A stretch of 64,000 nt of DNA from Chaetoderma sp. LZ-2023a (GCA_034401795.1 CM067369.1:133829350-133893349), one strand, 5' to 3'. Positions 1 to 12,399 are shown, numbered from the stretch's first letter. Notes: generated by a model not told the origin, from the sequence alone. Program-made: numbers and translations.

Positions 1-682
1 TCAATGTCTACAAATGTTTCCATCGTCCTGCCTCGGTGAAAGGAGCACAGCTTGACGTGTTCTATTATTTGATTACCATCTTTCTGGCATCGGCTGATCG
101 CGTGCATTGCCACGTGTGACCAGGCAGGTATCATGGGTATATTTATACTGGCACGAGGGCATAGCGTAGCTTAGGGCAACATAGATAATATTCCTATGAT
201 GTATACGATGTATTGTAGGGAATGGGAATCTAGGCAATCGCTGCTTTGTACTTGCTCACCAGGCAGAAAATGATGGTCGTAATCCAACTATTTGCCGAAG
301 GCTGGATTGCGCCGAAACGATTTAATCCTATTTTGAGACGTTCATGATAACAATTTAGAAAAAGCACCACTTCATAGCGGAACTATGGATGGAGGTGCGT
401 ACCCAAATATGCTCTTATATGTCCCGCACCGTGCCATGACTAGCCACGCCCTGCCCTGTAGGTAAACTTTGATATTTCTCTAAGTGAAAATGTATATAGA
501 TTATATAGAAAGTTTATTGTTACGTGGAATTAATATAAATGAGTATCTTTCCTACATAATAATTATGGAAGGCAAGTACTCAGTTTTAAAAACTTTGTTT
601 TACAGCAACACTTCATAACTATAGTGGTTATGAACTCTATACCGTGGCGACATTGTGTTCAGAGTGAAGATCTGTCTTCCTT
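1..682. other. No gene recognised
   Basis: No reading frame or repeat of note; ordinary AT-rich non-coding DNA. Confidence 0.4.
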
Positions 683-1026
683 AATGGACCTTTCTAGTTT
701 ATCCATCAATCATATGACGTCATAATTCACTACGTGATGTGTATGATGACGTCATAATCAATAACGCCATAAATGGTGTAATTAAGTTCGTCGCGGACGC
801 ATGGGCCTAATTTGTATGTCTTTACTATTTAATAAACATGCTGTTGAATATTTTCCATAGGCACCCAGTCAAATTAGTTTCAAAATATTCCAACAACTTA
901 CCTGTGTAGTTTTCTGGAAATTGGTAGTCAGGAAGTTCAGGGATCGATCGATCCCAACACGGGAACAGCGTGGGTAGATCTTAGATATAGATGGGCGGGG
1001 CATAGGTAAAACTAAATTTCTCCATT
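683..1026 (+). mobile_element. Family 2 composite MITE (CRE-bearing), copy 1
   Basis: Begins AATGGACCTTTCTAGTTT, carries TGACGTCA at 715 and 747, a TTTACTATTTAATAAACATG block, a truncated family 1 hairpin and a GGGATCGATCGATCCC palindrome, and ends with AAACTAAATTTCTCCATT. Confidence 0.7.
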
Positions 1027-3079
1027 CCACCGCCAGCTAAAGCAGATTGATCAGTAGTAAAATGGTAAGAACTTGAGCTCAAATCGAACAATAGCATTTT
1101 ACGTTTAAGAAATTACCAAATGGCTTTTTTGAATTTCAACAGTTGCGACAATGACAGTGCTTCAAGTTTTAGTTAGTAAGCATGTTTTGGACGTGCGGTG
1201 TACTTTAACACAGTAATGCATTATCACGACTCAGACAAAGAAGCCTTATTTATAGCTTTCGCGCTGACCAAAGTGGACAGTTAACACAATTAACAAGATT
1301 TGTCCAATTGCTCTTCAGCCTTCTTGGCATGAAATCACTGTTCCTTTATAACCACGTGCATGGTAGCATGGGGAATTAGCTCAGTCTAACGAAAATTCTA
1401 CATTATAGTGTTGGTATGCTTGGAACTTTAAAGAAATATGTAAGTAAGCTTGAGAATGTAACAGTTGCCACTTATATCAGGAACAACCTTAAATAGAATT
1501 CAAACAAAAATTGCTTAAATGAATTAAACATTTTTTCTATTTCAGGGGACATCTTGCCCCAGCCCTTGAGCAAGTTGTCCGCGTGGTTGGTTGGGGAAAC
1601 CCTACCACGCGAGGTATCGTTCACCATTGCATTGTCTTTGTATTCAGACCGCTAAATATTGGATAGCGGGACATATTGTTACATACGCGGAATCTCTACA
1701 ATATAATGCACCATGGTATCTTCAGAATAAACGATTAAAGCACAGTTTCCGATAGAATTACCGGAATATAGTTCAATCATATAACAGATTATGGTATTAG
1801 TCATTGACATTAAATATCATTGGTCATCACTGGCACACGGGAACCAATTAAATACTAGTAGATGCTAGGGAGAATGCGAGTGAAATAATCGTTTAGACTG
1901 TTTACTAAATAACGTGTACTGGTATGTTGAAATAAAACTGGTAATCCGGTAACACAGGTCACATGTTATTTCTTTGGTCGGCATCGACTTCTCTGCAGAG
2001 CTGCTAGATCTGGCACGGTTGGCATTTTAAACTCGAAACTGTTGACCTGCCACGCTGATATTAACTAGGAGGTTACTATCGAGAACCGTAGTCAGTTACT
2101 CAGCATTGCTTGCCCGTGGCGTTGCCATTTAGGGTTAAAGCTAGATGGAGGATTAGCGGCTGATCTGTTGCGCTGCTGGTTGAAGGAAATTATGGCGCTT
2201 GAGTAGACGTTGACATCAGCTTGTAAAATGATTTGGTCTGGAATGTTGGTGTTGGGTTAATGTTAATATCAGCAACCACGATGATCTGATCTGGAATGAT
2301 GGTGCTTGGGCTGACCTTGACATATGTAATTATTTGATCTGGAATGGTGATCCTTGGGATGACCTTGACATCTGCCACCAACAACGTTCATGCAAATTAT
2401 TTTCAAAATATTTATCAGATCTAGCGTTTTCGGTCATTGAAATTATTGCCCGATGACCTGCAGCAGCGAGACAGTTAAAATTGTATTTAGGCCTATTATT
2501 GCGCCATAATATTTGGCGGTCAAATTTCCGTCAATGACAAGCATATATGATGGGCTGCTGTATTCCGATCTTTGTTTGCGTATCTGGACGGCCTACTGCG
2601 AATAGAAATTAATTACTAATTCATTTATAGTTGTAGGCCTAATTAAATTCAGATTACTGGCGTATTCAGGGCTTGTCCGAGAGGGTATTTGTGCTAATAG
2701 ACAAACACGCCCTTAATTTCAGATTGAAGCCAATTATTAGTACAAAGAATCGATTTTTCTCTAATCCGTTGCACGCTCTCCAGGTCACGTATGATCTAAA
2801 GACAGTGCTGTTTAAATGTAAATCAGTAGCCTAACCGATGGCACGCCATCTTCTGAACTTGGGTACCATTCTCCTTTACGCATACGATTGAATTGTAGGC
2901 CCTAACTTAGTATTTTGAATTTCAGAACAGGATGCTGTTGTATTATAAATCGTATTGCTAGAAGCGTGTTGTTAATCGGTAATTGTTAGTGGCCACGTCA
3001 AAGTTGGTGGAATTCAACCGAATTTGGTATATGAGTTACACATATGGTTGCGGATTGCGAGACGACGCTTACATTAGGC
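1027..3079. other. No gene recognised
   Basis: 2190-2384 contains three loose copies of TTTGATCTGGAATG-type repeats. Nothing else was recognised. Confidence 0.4.
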
Positions 3080-3132
3080 GCCGCCCCGGTGGCGGTGGTG
3101 GTGGTGGTGGTAAGGGGGGGGGGGGGGGGGGG
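3080..3132. repeat. GGT repeat followed by a 19-base G run
   Basis: Low-complexity purine tract; the open frame over it is an artefact. Confidence 0.9.
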
Positions 3133-4205
3133 CAGAACGTCGGAATACAACCAAATTTGCTATGTTATTTAATAATAACGCGGATAGCGAGACGATGTGC
3201 AATTTGCCCCCACCCACATGCTATTGTAATATAGCCCGGGAGAAATAAAGTGAACTTGAACTTGCCACACCACTCCCCTCCGGTGATGATAGTGTTTAAA
3301 GGGTTGGTGTGTAAGTAGGTGGGTGGTGGGTGGTGGACGCAGGGCGACCAGCGTGTCGTGATTTCTTTGGCCAGAAAACACATTTGGACGAGCTCGAGAG
3401 CTCACGGTTAACCCTTTTCGGACATAGCGCGCAAGCGGTCGATTTGTCTCGTCCGGTGTTTGCATATGTGAGCATGCAGAAATGCATGCAAATCATAAAT
3501 TTAAACTATAATTTGTTAGTTAATATTATCATAATTTTATGTAAATACGTCATATGGTTATTCATACTAATTGGGTCGACTTGAAAATGGTCGAAATTGC
3601 CCTATATATAACGAAAACTGGTAACAGATGACTTATTTCAGGGACATTGCTGATTCAACAAAAAAAATCCTGATATTTTACAGGATGTCCGGAAATCCGG
3701 AGTCCTGTTTAAAAATTTGCATTAACCAGATAAAGCTGGTCGGGTGGAGGAGGGCGGGGGCAAATTTGGCGAAAGCTTGGGGATTTGCGATAGCGCGCCA
3801 TATCAACTGAGCGTTCCAATTCTTTTACCGTCCCACGTTTGAAACAATTTAACAGAAATTCGATTTTCTGTTAACTTGTTGTTTTCAAAATGGTCAACTC
3901 GTTGCGACTCAGAAAGTCCAAAAATTCAAATTGCCATGTTATTTATAGTGTCCAATACTCGCCATTTGTTTTGCAGGTGTGGCAGTGGACTCCTCAAATT
4001 TGCCCTGATTTTGAAGGTAATTTGACAGGAACAGCTTTGACAGCTCTAAGTCAACTTACCTTCAAGGTACAGTGTTTCCCCTTTTTGACAGACTGCATAC
4101 ATATTAATATTAATAGTAGGTGTAATAGTCAGTATACATTATAGTTGACATAATTTATTAAATAATATATAATCACCATATTCATCCATTTTAATATCAT
4201 CATTG
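3133..4205. other. No gene; LINE/SINE-like tail
   Basis: GAAATAAAGTGAACTTGAAC at about 3241 matches the end of a second stretch at about 4975; such TGAACT tails are typical of LINE or SINE 3' ends. No open frame of substance. Confidence 0.4.
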
Positions 4206-4207
4206 TA

Positions 4208-4258
<51 letters not shown>

Positions 4259-4277
4259 CGTCGTTGTTGATGTTATA

Positions 4278-4312
<35 letters not shown>

Positions 4313-4315
4313 ATG
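4206..4315. repeat. (GTT)n and (GTC)n microsatellites
   Basis: About 16 GTT units, then a short break, then about 11 GTC units. Confidence 0.9.
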
Positions 4316-4567
4316 TCATGTGTGTATCTATATTTATAATTGTCATACTCATTCTTATCGAAGTCATTTTCCCACATCGTCCTATTATTGTAAGGTCGCT
4401 GCCATTGTAGTAGTCGTCCTCTTCATCAGTAGCTTGGTTATCGCCATGCATATTGGAGAATTTATGCAGCTGTTTACCCTGTCGGGAACTGTTCAGTTAT
4501 GATTCGAATGAAACTTCATAACTCTGTTAAGAGCATTGTATTTCTTGTACCGAGTAAGTTATGGAAT

Positions 4568-4642
4568 TTGTAATCTTCTTCTTCTTCTATTCGTTCTTTG
4601 ATCATACCGCCAGTCCTGTAAGTCACTATCGACATGATCATA
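4568..4642 (-). mobile_element. SINE 3' fragment
   Basis: GATCATACCGCCAGTCCTG and CACTATCGACATGATC with an AGAAGAAGAAG tail on the minus strand match the 3' end of the SINE at 52108-52325. Confidence 0.6.
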
Positions 4643-4765
4643 AGCGAATTTGTAATAATTTGCTCTATTGCAAAATAATTTTGAAAAAAGTACAACCTAG
4701 CATGGAATGGAATTCGTCGCCTATGTAATTTGTTCACATAATTGGGAGATACACTCGTGGGATTC

Positions 4766-4822
4766 CCCCCCCCCTCCACCCCCCCCCCCCCACCCCCACC
4801 AAACACCCCCCCCCCCCCCCCT
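4766..4822. repeat. Poly-C tract
   Basis: C runs broken by single T and A bases. Confidence 0.9.
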
Positions 4823-5220
4823 CTCAACGGCCTTTCTCAATGGGTAAGTGATGATTACAAGTACGCTGACGTAAGAATACTCAGAGCACAATGGATGCGT
4901 ACTTGCAAATCGGGTAGATATCTTGACACTTCCAGGGGACATGTTTTACCTGTCACTGAGGCCTGAGTGGATAAAAAGTGAACTTGAACTTGTGGATTTT
5001 TCCGGTGACAACAGTCATAAAGAAAATCCACATGTCACAGATAAAGGGTTTACTGATTAAATATGTAATTAAATTTCATCTATAGAATAGATATCAATTG
5101 TTCCAATGGCTCTAAATCAGAAATGTTAGAATGAATTGTAGACTTTATTGAATCTTTCAACGATGAAACCCTTTTATCTCAATTTAAAGATACAGACAGA
5201 CATGCAATGACTGGAGATCT
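4823..5220. other. No gene recognised
   Basis: GGATAAAAAGTGAACTTGAA near 4970 repeats the tail at 3241. Nothing else. Confidence 0.4.
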
Positions 5221-5311
5221 GTTGACTATTTTGAGAATAATTTGCCTGGAAGCCATTGCTGCGTAAGGCAGCAATGGCTTCCAGTCAAATGATTGTCATA
5301 GTATTCAACAG
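5221..5311. repeat. Family 1 hairpin
   Basis: GCCATTGCTGCGTAAGGCAGCAATGGC forms the tip in two arms (AAGCCATTGCTGC and GCAGCAATGGCTT). Outer arms are GTTGACTATTTTGAG and TAGTATTCAACAG. Confidence 0.7.
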
Positions 5312-5889
5312 ATCCCCAATGCCGGTGCCCTTAAATCGAGATAAACGGTCATCTCTAGCATGTTGACGAGCAAGTATACATGGCAGGTAAAATATAACTC
5401 TACGTATCCGTTAGGACAGTTGAATAATTATTAAACATTTCAACTCCTGCATTGCGGTGATCGAGTTTTATTTATGTCTCTACTAATTGCCTCCTTGCGG
5501 TTCTATGAGCCTAACATCTTCGAGTGTGCACCGCATAACTACACAGTCCGCTAGTAATATTGAAAGCACTTTGTCCGAACGTCGTTCATTCCCCAAGTCA
5601 GACTGCATCGAGTGTCAGACAAATTATTTTCAAAATATCTACCCGATTTCTCACGTAGCTCTAAATAATCTAGGTTATCGTGCATTTGGAATAAGATGTG
5701 TTTACTCTCAGGAACAGTTGGAGCGTATCTATGTATCTAATCCTTTACAATAGATTAGCTGATAAAAACACGAAACTCTTCAAGTGACCTATTTTGTCTA
5801 TTACGCAACTGAAGGGACTACTTACTTGACTATTGGCCAGTGTCAAGCCTCTTCACAATGACGTATGCCAAATTTTCTTTGCTTCTCTT

Positions 5890-6060
5890 CCAACCGTTCC
5901 AGTTTTAGCTATTCCCCGCCCATCTCCAGCTAAGCCCAACCCACACCTCGCTCGTATGGGGATCGATGGATCACTGAACTTCCTGACTCAATTTCCAGAA
6001 AACTATATAGGCAAGCTATTGAATATTTTGAAACTGATTTTGACTGAGTGCTGTTGTTGC
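5890..6060 (-). mobile_element. Family 2 composite MITE, fragment
   Basis: AGTTTTAGCTATTCCCCGC, GGGATCGATGGATC and CCAGAAAACTATATAGGC, running into a family 1 left arm (TTGAATATTTTGAAACTGAT). Confidence 0.6.
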
Positions 6061-6282
6061 CTATGATTCTACCTCCTTGCATTGCAGAGTTATTGACGAA
6101 AATGTGTATTCCAGTATGCACTAAGTGACCCCGTGACCTCGATATTTATTTGTGGTAAAAGTGTCAAATTTCTGGATATGCCTACAATTATGAAAATTGC
6201 CAAAATAATATCATGTGGAAAAGTTGTTTTGATTACGGTTTGTGTTTATGCTAGATGTTGCGGTCACCAAAAGTTCGAAGCC

Positions 6283-6352
6283 CGATAACACAGGTTACTG
6301 GGCAAACACGCCCCTTTATTGGTCCATACCATGCCCAGTAACCTGCATTAAA
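6283..6352. repeat. Family 4-related palindrome
   Basis: ATAACACAGGTTACTGGGC and GCCCAGTAACCTGCATT are inverted around CGCCCCTTTATTGGTC. Confidence 0.5.
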
Positions 6353-6410
6353 AGGCCAGCCTCTCTGGTTCAGATACAGATGTGGCAATAAAATAAAGAT
6401 TTTTATAAGT

Positions 6411-6562
6411 GAATGTCTACTCTCAGGTCAAAAGAAAGTATTTTTGAAAATTTACATCTGGAATGACTGCCTAGGTTATCGAGCCAATCATTCTAGTGGT
6501 AAAGTTTCAAAAGTAGTCTTCTCTGCCTACAAATAGACTTTCCTTAACCCTTTCACCGATGA
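6411..6562. repeat. Family 3 hairpin MITE, partial
   Basis: AAAATTTACATCTGGAATGA pairs with ATTCTAGTGGTAAAGTTTC around CCTAGGTTATCGAG; AACCCTTTCACCGATGAAT follows. Confidence 0.65.
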
Positions 6563-6602
6563 ATTCCCCATATTTCATTTTCAAAGCAACCATACAGGAA
6601 AG

Positions 6603-6697
6603 CTGTTGAATATTTTGAAACTAATTTGACTGGAAGCTGTTGCTGCCAGTCGGCAGCAACAGTTTCCCGGGAAAATTAATTTCATAATATTCAGCAG
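6603..6697. repeat. Family 1 hairpin
   Basis: CTGTTGAATATTTTGAAAC pairs with the right arm ending ATAATATTCAGCAG; the tip is GCTGTTGCTGCC and GGCAGCAACAG. Confidence 0.7.
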
Positions 6698-6699
6698 AA

Positions 6700-7715
6700 T
6701 AAGTTTTGCATCATAAAAGAATATACTTTATCAGGGATTTGTCAGTGAAAGGGCCACTACAGGAGATGGGTTGGGTTTTTTTTGCAAATATGTCCATTAA
6801 AAGGTTAAACGTGATTAGTCATAATGTAACAAACTGAAATCTGGAAATGCCAAACATTATTAGAAATACGCAACGGTGAAATAAGAGGGCAGATTTGTGT
6901 TTGCTGTGTGCAGATTTATCGCTATAGAGAATAGGCCTACCAAGGTAGATTATCAATCTATTGTCCCGCTATAGCGTCCGATGTCTAATATCACTTTCGA
7001 TTAACAGATTAGCAACTGATTATCTGGTTAGATCATCTTCGACGCCGAACAGCATTCAACCCAGGAACGCGCCCTGCTCCGGGCTGAATTGTTCTACAGC
7101 CAGCAGATGGTCATTAGTCGACTGTGATTGATCTTCACTAACGATTGAACAATGGTGACGCGTTCTCGCGTCGTGCATTTCCTAGTTCCAGGCTATACAG
7201 TATACCGCGTACACATGTTATAGTCCGGGAGCCAATTTTCAAAAGGGGTCTAGAAGAATGGTTTCGTAGCACACCCAGTATTCAGAAGGTTTGTCTCTAT
7301 ATTATGCTAGACCGATGTCTTGGGTATATTCTGAGCCGTGTTGTACAAGAAAATTGTGGTATCACTAACCCGTGAGAAGCCCATTTACAATAGGTGTTGA
7401 ATGTAGCTCTCAAACAATTTTCACAATGGTAAATTTTTCACAAACTTAAGCGCATGTTATATCAATACAATCTTAAGCAAAATGGAAAGGAGTGATCGTA
7501 TATCGCAGATTTATACATAATCAACCTCGTTTAAGACACCCGTATGTTGCTTTGTACATATTGGGGCACTTAGGTCTTCTTGTGACTAGCAATACCTTAG
7601 CTACAACAATGCCCATGTTTTCTACATTTTTCATAATTAAACTTTTAACTGACATGCAGTGCATGTCTACACAAGCTGGCAGGACATATTTATCACGTGA
7701 GCAAATGAGAGAATG
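6700..7715. other. 3' flank of the nuclease-like gene, no gene recognised
   Basis: No AATAAA on the minus strand just after the stop and no terminal repeat was found. The small open frames have no recognisable domain. Confidence 0.4.
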
Positions 7716-10700
7716 TTACTCATCCGTGTCAGAGTCATCTTCGACAATTGTATGCTGAACATTGTCACACATTTCACCTCCCATACAAAGGCATGCTTCA
7801 GTGCAGAGTAGATTGTTAGCCTTGCATTGACAGAGATCTGTTCTTTTGCAGGCAGACTTTTGACATCTACATGATGTGAGTTCAATTAATCCAAATGGAG
7901 CAGGATCCTTTGACATTAGAACAGGCTTGAGTAGACCATCCACTATACTCCAGCCATGTCCATTTGGAGATGGAAGATTCTGAACAGCTTGCAATGAACG
8001 TCTCCAAACAAGAGCTTGAAAATTGGCCCTTTCGGTGTGATGCTTTAGACTATTCGATGTAGGTGGAAGATTTTCATTTCTTTGTCTCTTTTGACAAAAG
8101 AGCCAATAACGGGTTTCATCAGCTGTCTTTCCCACATCCCTGGTGGTATACAACTCACAGACAAATTTCTCACATAGAATTGCAGTATTCGGTGATAAGT
8201 CAACATGTTCGCCGAGTTGGGCTAAGCTAAGCTGATGACATTCAGATGACTTTAAGAGATTGAATGCTTTTCTCTTAGCGACTCCAAATAATGCACTAGT
8301 GCTATCACAACCTGTAAGAGAATGAAACCCAGGCAAAGACAGACAGATAGCTGGGCCCAGTACTTGAGCAACTGTATGTATTGGTATGTATCGCAATTTG
8401 TCCTTTGTGCCCGTACGGAACCATAGTTCAGAACAGTGAAGCGAACGATACGTATATATACTAAGTACTGCCACGTCTGTATCAGGAGACTGTATAACAA
8501 CACGCATGTGGTCTTTTGAAGCGTGTAGCGCGTGCAACATCATACGCGTATCTGCTTCCTCGTGATCTGATCGAAGTTCTTCCAAATACGACGAATTGTT
8601 CGCTGAAATGACAACAACATCCATTCCATCGTTAAAGCCACCAGCAAGAATGACGCAATTGTCGGCAGATAGCATATTTGGACCAGTATCACGCCACCGC
8701 TTGCTGAGAAATGCAACCAGGTTACTTTTGTTGCTTGGATTGCTGATGTACTTGGCCCATTGCTTTGGAACGGGAGTATTTTCTCCAGCAATCTTTACTT
8801 CCAATGCTGTTGATGACCCACGTTTTAGCCGCTCTTCCGCTTTGAGAGATTCCAGTCTATCATATCTGTCAAAAACTATATCTACTCTGTTGCAGTCTTC
8901 TTGATTCAGTGGAACTGTAAAGATGTGCCAGTATTTATCAGCCAATTCTCCAAATGTAGACGTACCTCCAGTTTTAACCATTTGCACAATTGCCATGCCA
9001 TCTACTACATAAGCTGTTGCGCCTGTCTTGTCAACAGGTGGAAGCCGTCCATCAACATTTACTTCCTTTTCTAGTTCACTTAACAAAACACTTTTCACAT
9101 TCTTTCTTAGAGTCCCATCCGTATGTGACAATGATAGTGGAACAGCAGACAGTTCATACGTCATCACTAGTTTTAAATCAACATCTCTGGACCTTGCGGC
9201 AATAATTAATCGACCAAATAGTTCGCGGTCAGATCTCACATTGTGAATTTTTTCATCATTTGTTTTGAGTTTTTTCTTCTGTGCTAGGCTGGCAAATGTT
9301 TTAAGTTTTAAGTGTGGCAACGTGTCCCAAAAGCTTCTCGTGTTAGTGTCCAGCCGCTCCTGAACAAAATTTTCCATAATCTCCTTACCAATGTCACAGG
9401 CGGAAACAAGTCTCTTGGCGATTTCACTAGGCAATACCACGCCAGTTGCAATGTTTACAAGCGGAAGACACTCGCTGTCGTCGTTTTCCGCAATATTAAA
9501 GGGATTGGTCATTATATCTGATGAGAACATCGAAAGTATCTTCTGCACATCGGTTTCATCCCTGTTCATTCGATTAGTCCCCATTTCCTTATGTACTCCA
9601 AACATGTGACTATCTTGTAACCCACACATTTGCTTTGTGACCGTTGTTATGGCTGCCCTCTCGTGGCTAGTTAAAAACCACCTCTCCAGAGCTCCTGGCT
9701 TTTGTGTTATTCCAATAATACCACCTCGCTTTTTGGAATCCAAATTAATCGATTGCTCTAAGGCCATATCTGTCCACACTTGATTGAATGGATGGTCTGA
9801 GCGACTTACGGAATGATTTCCATTCAAGAATTGTTCATGTACATGGGGATGTGTACTTGGAAGCATCTTCATGTCCGCAAGATATATTGGCAGCCATCTT
9901 GCATAATTGGTTCTGTCCATGATGTAGCAATATGGCGCCATAGCAGCAGTAGCAGATAGGTGTGCCTGCCAATCTCCAGTTCTCTCAGCTCTTATGAATC
10001 CAAGCAGCAGCTCTACCATATGAATATATGAGTTCCAAAATGCGAACAGGTGTGATTTCGAGCTTGACTCAACTTTAAAGGATTTGAACAGCTGTTGCAA
10101 TTTATTCACGTACATACACACCTCTTTGAAATTTTCTTGCAGTGCGTCTAAGTCGTCAATGCTGCTTCGGCACATCTTAATTTTCTCATCCAGACTCTCC
10201 AATTCTGTTGGAGTAATGTGGTCTTCATGTTGTCCATTTTGTTGAACCCATTTGGAAAAAGACTGCCATTGTAATCGCAGCAGCGCTTCCATAACCAATT
10301 TGTGAGCCCTCACTCCTCGATTATATGACTTCCCTTTAAGTAGAGCAGCAGCCGTGCTGCTACCATATGTGTTGGCCTCTATGAGGAGATCTTCTAAGCC
10401 AGAGTCATCAAACATCTTTCCAATAACAGCTAAGTAGTTTAGCGCAATGTGGAATCCCCCCAGTCTGATCACAGTGTCACTAAACTCTTCTTTATATCGC
10501 CACTGTATCTCCTTTGCCTTGACATATATGGCCAAGTCGAATGTAATGACCGAGTCATTCTGTCCTAGTGTTGTCATCATTCTTTGAACTTGTTTCATGA
10601 CCGTATACACCGTATTGAATTCAGTTGGTGATCCGGAAATCATTGGACAGTAACCGATTTGTGTAAAAGGTGCGTTAGCACATGATACAAGTGCATTAAA

Positions 10701-10946
10701 TCCACTCCAACTAGGGACTGTTTGTGTTTCTGTGGTCATCATGGGTACAAGATCTACCGCAAACAATTTTATTGGACACATTCGAACGATGGCCCATGCA
10801 AGATCCATGACTAATGCCTGTTCCTGGATTGAGCTATCACATTGGTACCAATCCTTCTTGACAGTGTCTATGAACGCGGTCACAACTGGTCTTCTACCAA
10901 ACACCCCACAATCAAGAATTCTGTTTTCAGTACCTGGTGCTGTCAA
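7716..10946 (-). CDS. Large XPG/FEN1-like (PIN-fold) nuclease-like protein with C-terminal CXC cysteine cluster
   Basis: The frame is uninterrupted for 1076 codons. Residues about 130-220 carry a block shared with the relics in this window (ITFDLAIYVKAKEIQW, then IRLGGFH). Residues about 640-895 read like an XPG/FEN1-type nuclease: VVDGMAIVQ (Asp649), VFDRYD (Asp693) with a K/R-rich follow-up SLKAEERLKR, HEEADTR (Glu796, Glu797, Asp799), SPDTDV (Asp822, Asp824) and LTGCDSTSALFG (Asp881), in FEN order. Residues 1026-1060 hold nine cysteines spaced CxCx4Cx5CxCx6Cx3CxCx5C, close to the Tesmin/TSO1 CXC DNA-binding motif, followed by an acidic tail. The assigned start is a TTG; the frame stays open to about 11009 without ATG, and the first internal ATG is near codon 47, so the true start is unresolved: an upstream exon or a lost 5' end. 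Cellular role unknown; nuclear DNA binding and cleavage is inference. Intact length and multiple copies suggest a recently mobile or selected family. No terminal repeats were seen. Confidence 0.8.
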   Translation of the reverse strand: MTAPGTENRILDCGVFGRRPVVTAFIDTVKKDWYQCDSSIQEQALVMDLAWAIVRMCPIKLFAVDLVPMMTTETQTVPSWSGFNALVSCANAPFTQIGYCPMISGSPTEFNTVYTVMKQVQRMMTTLGQNDSVITFDLAIYVKAKEIQWRYKEEFSDTVIRLGGFHIALNYLAVIGKMFDDSGLEDLLIEANTYGSSTAAALLKGKSYNRGVRAHKLVMEALLRLQWQSFSKWVQQNGQHEDHITPTELESLDEKIKMCRSSIDDLDALQENFKEVCMYVNKLQQLFKSFKVESSSKSHLFAFWNSYIHMVELLLGFIRAERTGDWQAHLSATAAMAPYCYIMDRTNYARWLPIYLADMKMLPSTHPHVHEQFLNGNHSVSRSDHPFNQVWTDMALEQSINLDSKKRGGIIGITQKPGALERWFLTSHERAAITTVTKQMCGLQDSHMFGVHKEMGTNRMNRDETDVQKILSMFSSDIMTNPFNIAENDDSECLPLVNIATGVVLPSEIAKRLVSACDIGKEIMENFVQERLDTNTRSFWDTLPHLKLKTFASLAQKKKLKTNDEKIHNVRSDRELFGRLIIAARSRDVDLKLVMTYELSAVPLSLSHTDGTLRKNVKSVLLSELEKEVNVDGRLPPVDKTGATAYVVDGMAIVQMVKTGGTSTFGELADKYWHIFTVPLNQEDCNRVDIVFDRYDRLESLKAEERLKRGSSTALEVKIAGENTPVPKQWAKYISNPSNKSNLVAFLSKRWRDTGPNMLSADNCVILAGGFNDGMDVVVISANNSSYLEELRSDHEEADTRMMLHALHASKDHMRVVIQSPDTDVAVLSIYTYRSLHCSELWFRTGTKDKLRYIPIHTVAQVLGPAICLSLPGFHSLTGCDSTSALFGVAKRKAFNLLKSSECHQLSLAQLGEHVDLSPNTAILCEKFVCELYTTRDVGKTADETRYWLFCQKRQRNENLPPTSNSLKHHTERANFQALVWRRSLQAVQNLPSPNGHGWSIVDGLLKPVLMSKDPAPFGLIELTSCRCQKSACKRTDLCQCKANNLLCTEACLCMGGEMCDNVQHTIVEDDSDTDE

Positions 10947-11009
10947 AGCCCTTCTCCTGACTGAGTGTTCAGCATGTATGACACGCTCTGGTCTTGAGTT
11001 ATGACACGA

Positions 11010-12399
11010 TCATGCTTATATCGTTGTGCACTGTGGATACAGCCAAAGCCTAGACCCCCTATGCAAAGAAATCAGGATAACTAATTAGTGCTACCACAAT
11101 TTGTTTGTACAACAGGGCTTAAAATGTGTGGGACATGTCCCCCAAGCCACAGCAAGTGTCAGACCTTCCGAATACTGGGTGTGCTACGTCACGATTCTGA
11201 CCTAGCTTTAGCTCCTGGACTATTAGGCCTGGCACATAACATGTTCGTTAGTAGAATTTTGAACACGATGTGAGAAATTGTCTGTTGATTATTTAATTTA
11301 TTTTGGAATTAATTTGATTAGAAGCCATTCAGCAATGGGATCTAATCAAATTAAGTCCAAAATACTCAACAGACCAATTTTGGTTAGGAAACATTCAAAT
11401 TTATTTCTGAGCTGCACTGCATAGCGGACTTGTACGGTGACCTAGACATTTAGAATAACAAGCTGACACTTTCTAGGTATGTTCATAAGACCCATCTCGG
11501 TAATTTACTAAAAAATCCCCAAAATCTGTTTTGGTGATCGTCTTTCATTTGGGAGCACTATTTGTTTTAATGCCACTAGCGAACGAACCAATGCACTAAT
11601 TAATGGGTTAATTTCTTTTGCAAACTGTTCGTATTCATGTTCTCTTTAACGCCCATATCGATTCATCTGTAAAACCTCCAAAACTAAGCCCAGTTGCCGT
11701 TTTTGACTGAATCTTTGATTTAAACAATGGCCACCATTTTTTATTTGGGCATACTACTTTTGTCTTCAATCCTGCTAGTGGGAGACTTGCGGTGTCCACT
11801 TCTGAATATTGCCTGGAACTTTCATTTTGTTATTCTAAATGGTTATGTAAAATTTAATTGCACACTACAGTAGAACTTGTCAGGCGGGGACATCCGTGAG
11901 TTCAAACAAATATGTACAATGCGACTTTATTTTACGAATATGTCAATGTCATTAACAACCTGGCGTCACATGCACGACACATAGTTGTTGCACGATGGCA
12001 ATTATTTAATTGGTGGTCTTGCTACGAGGTGACCTCAAGAAAGCAGGACTCGGTACATTCAAGTCAAGAATGGACCCGAGGAAGCAAAGGATTACGGCTG
12101 AGGACAAGACACTGTGGGCAAACATGAAGAAGGACTAATTGCAGCTGTAGGATGTTTCTACTACTACAGCCGCAGACTACAGTAACCATACAGCAATATT
12201 TGGTTCACGCAGATGCACTCGTGTCGTGGGCTAGGTCAACCAGCGCTGCAGCCGGCAGCTGTGGGATCACATGACCTCGCAAACTTAACTGTTTGTCGGG
12301 GACCTGTGGCAGTTGGGTATTCACGCAGAGAACATAAGAAAGCTCTCATTGAAATACGAAAGTGCTGAAATAACTCGTCGACAAGATGCTGTATCGACG
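11010..12399. other. Space between the two head-to-head nuclease-family copies
   Basis: Holds a family 1 hairpin at 11282-11373. Upstream exons or promoters of either copy could lie here, but none can be shown. Confidence 0.4.
11282..11373. repeat. Family 1 hairpin, diverged
   Basis: CTGTTGATTATTTAATTTA and the right arm CAAAATACTCAACAG; TTTGATTAGAAGCCATT pairs with AATGGGATCTAATCAAA. Confidence 0.6.

Noticed and set aside
1372..1445. tRNA-like GGGGAATTAGCTCAG
   Set aside because: No B box or acceptor-stem partner follows at the right distance.
4200..4502. Poly-Val, poly-Asp and poly-Asn frames
   Set aside because: Translation of GTT/GTC repeats.
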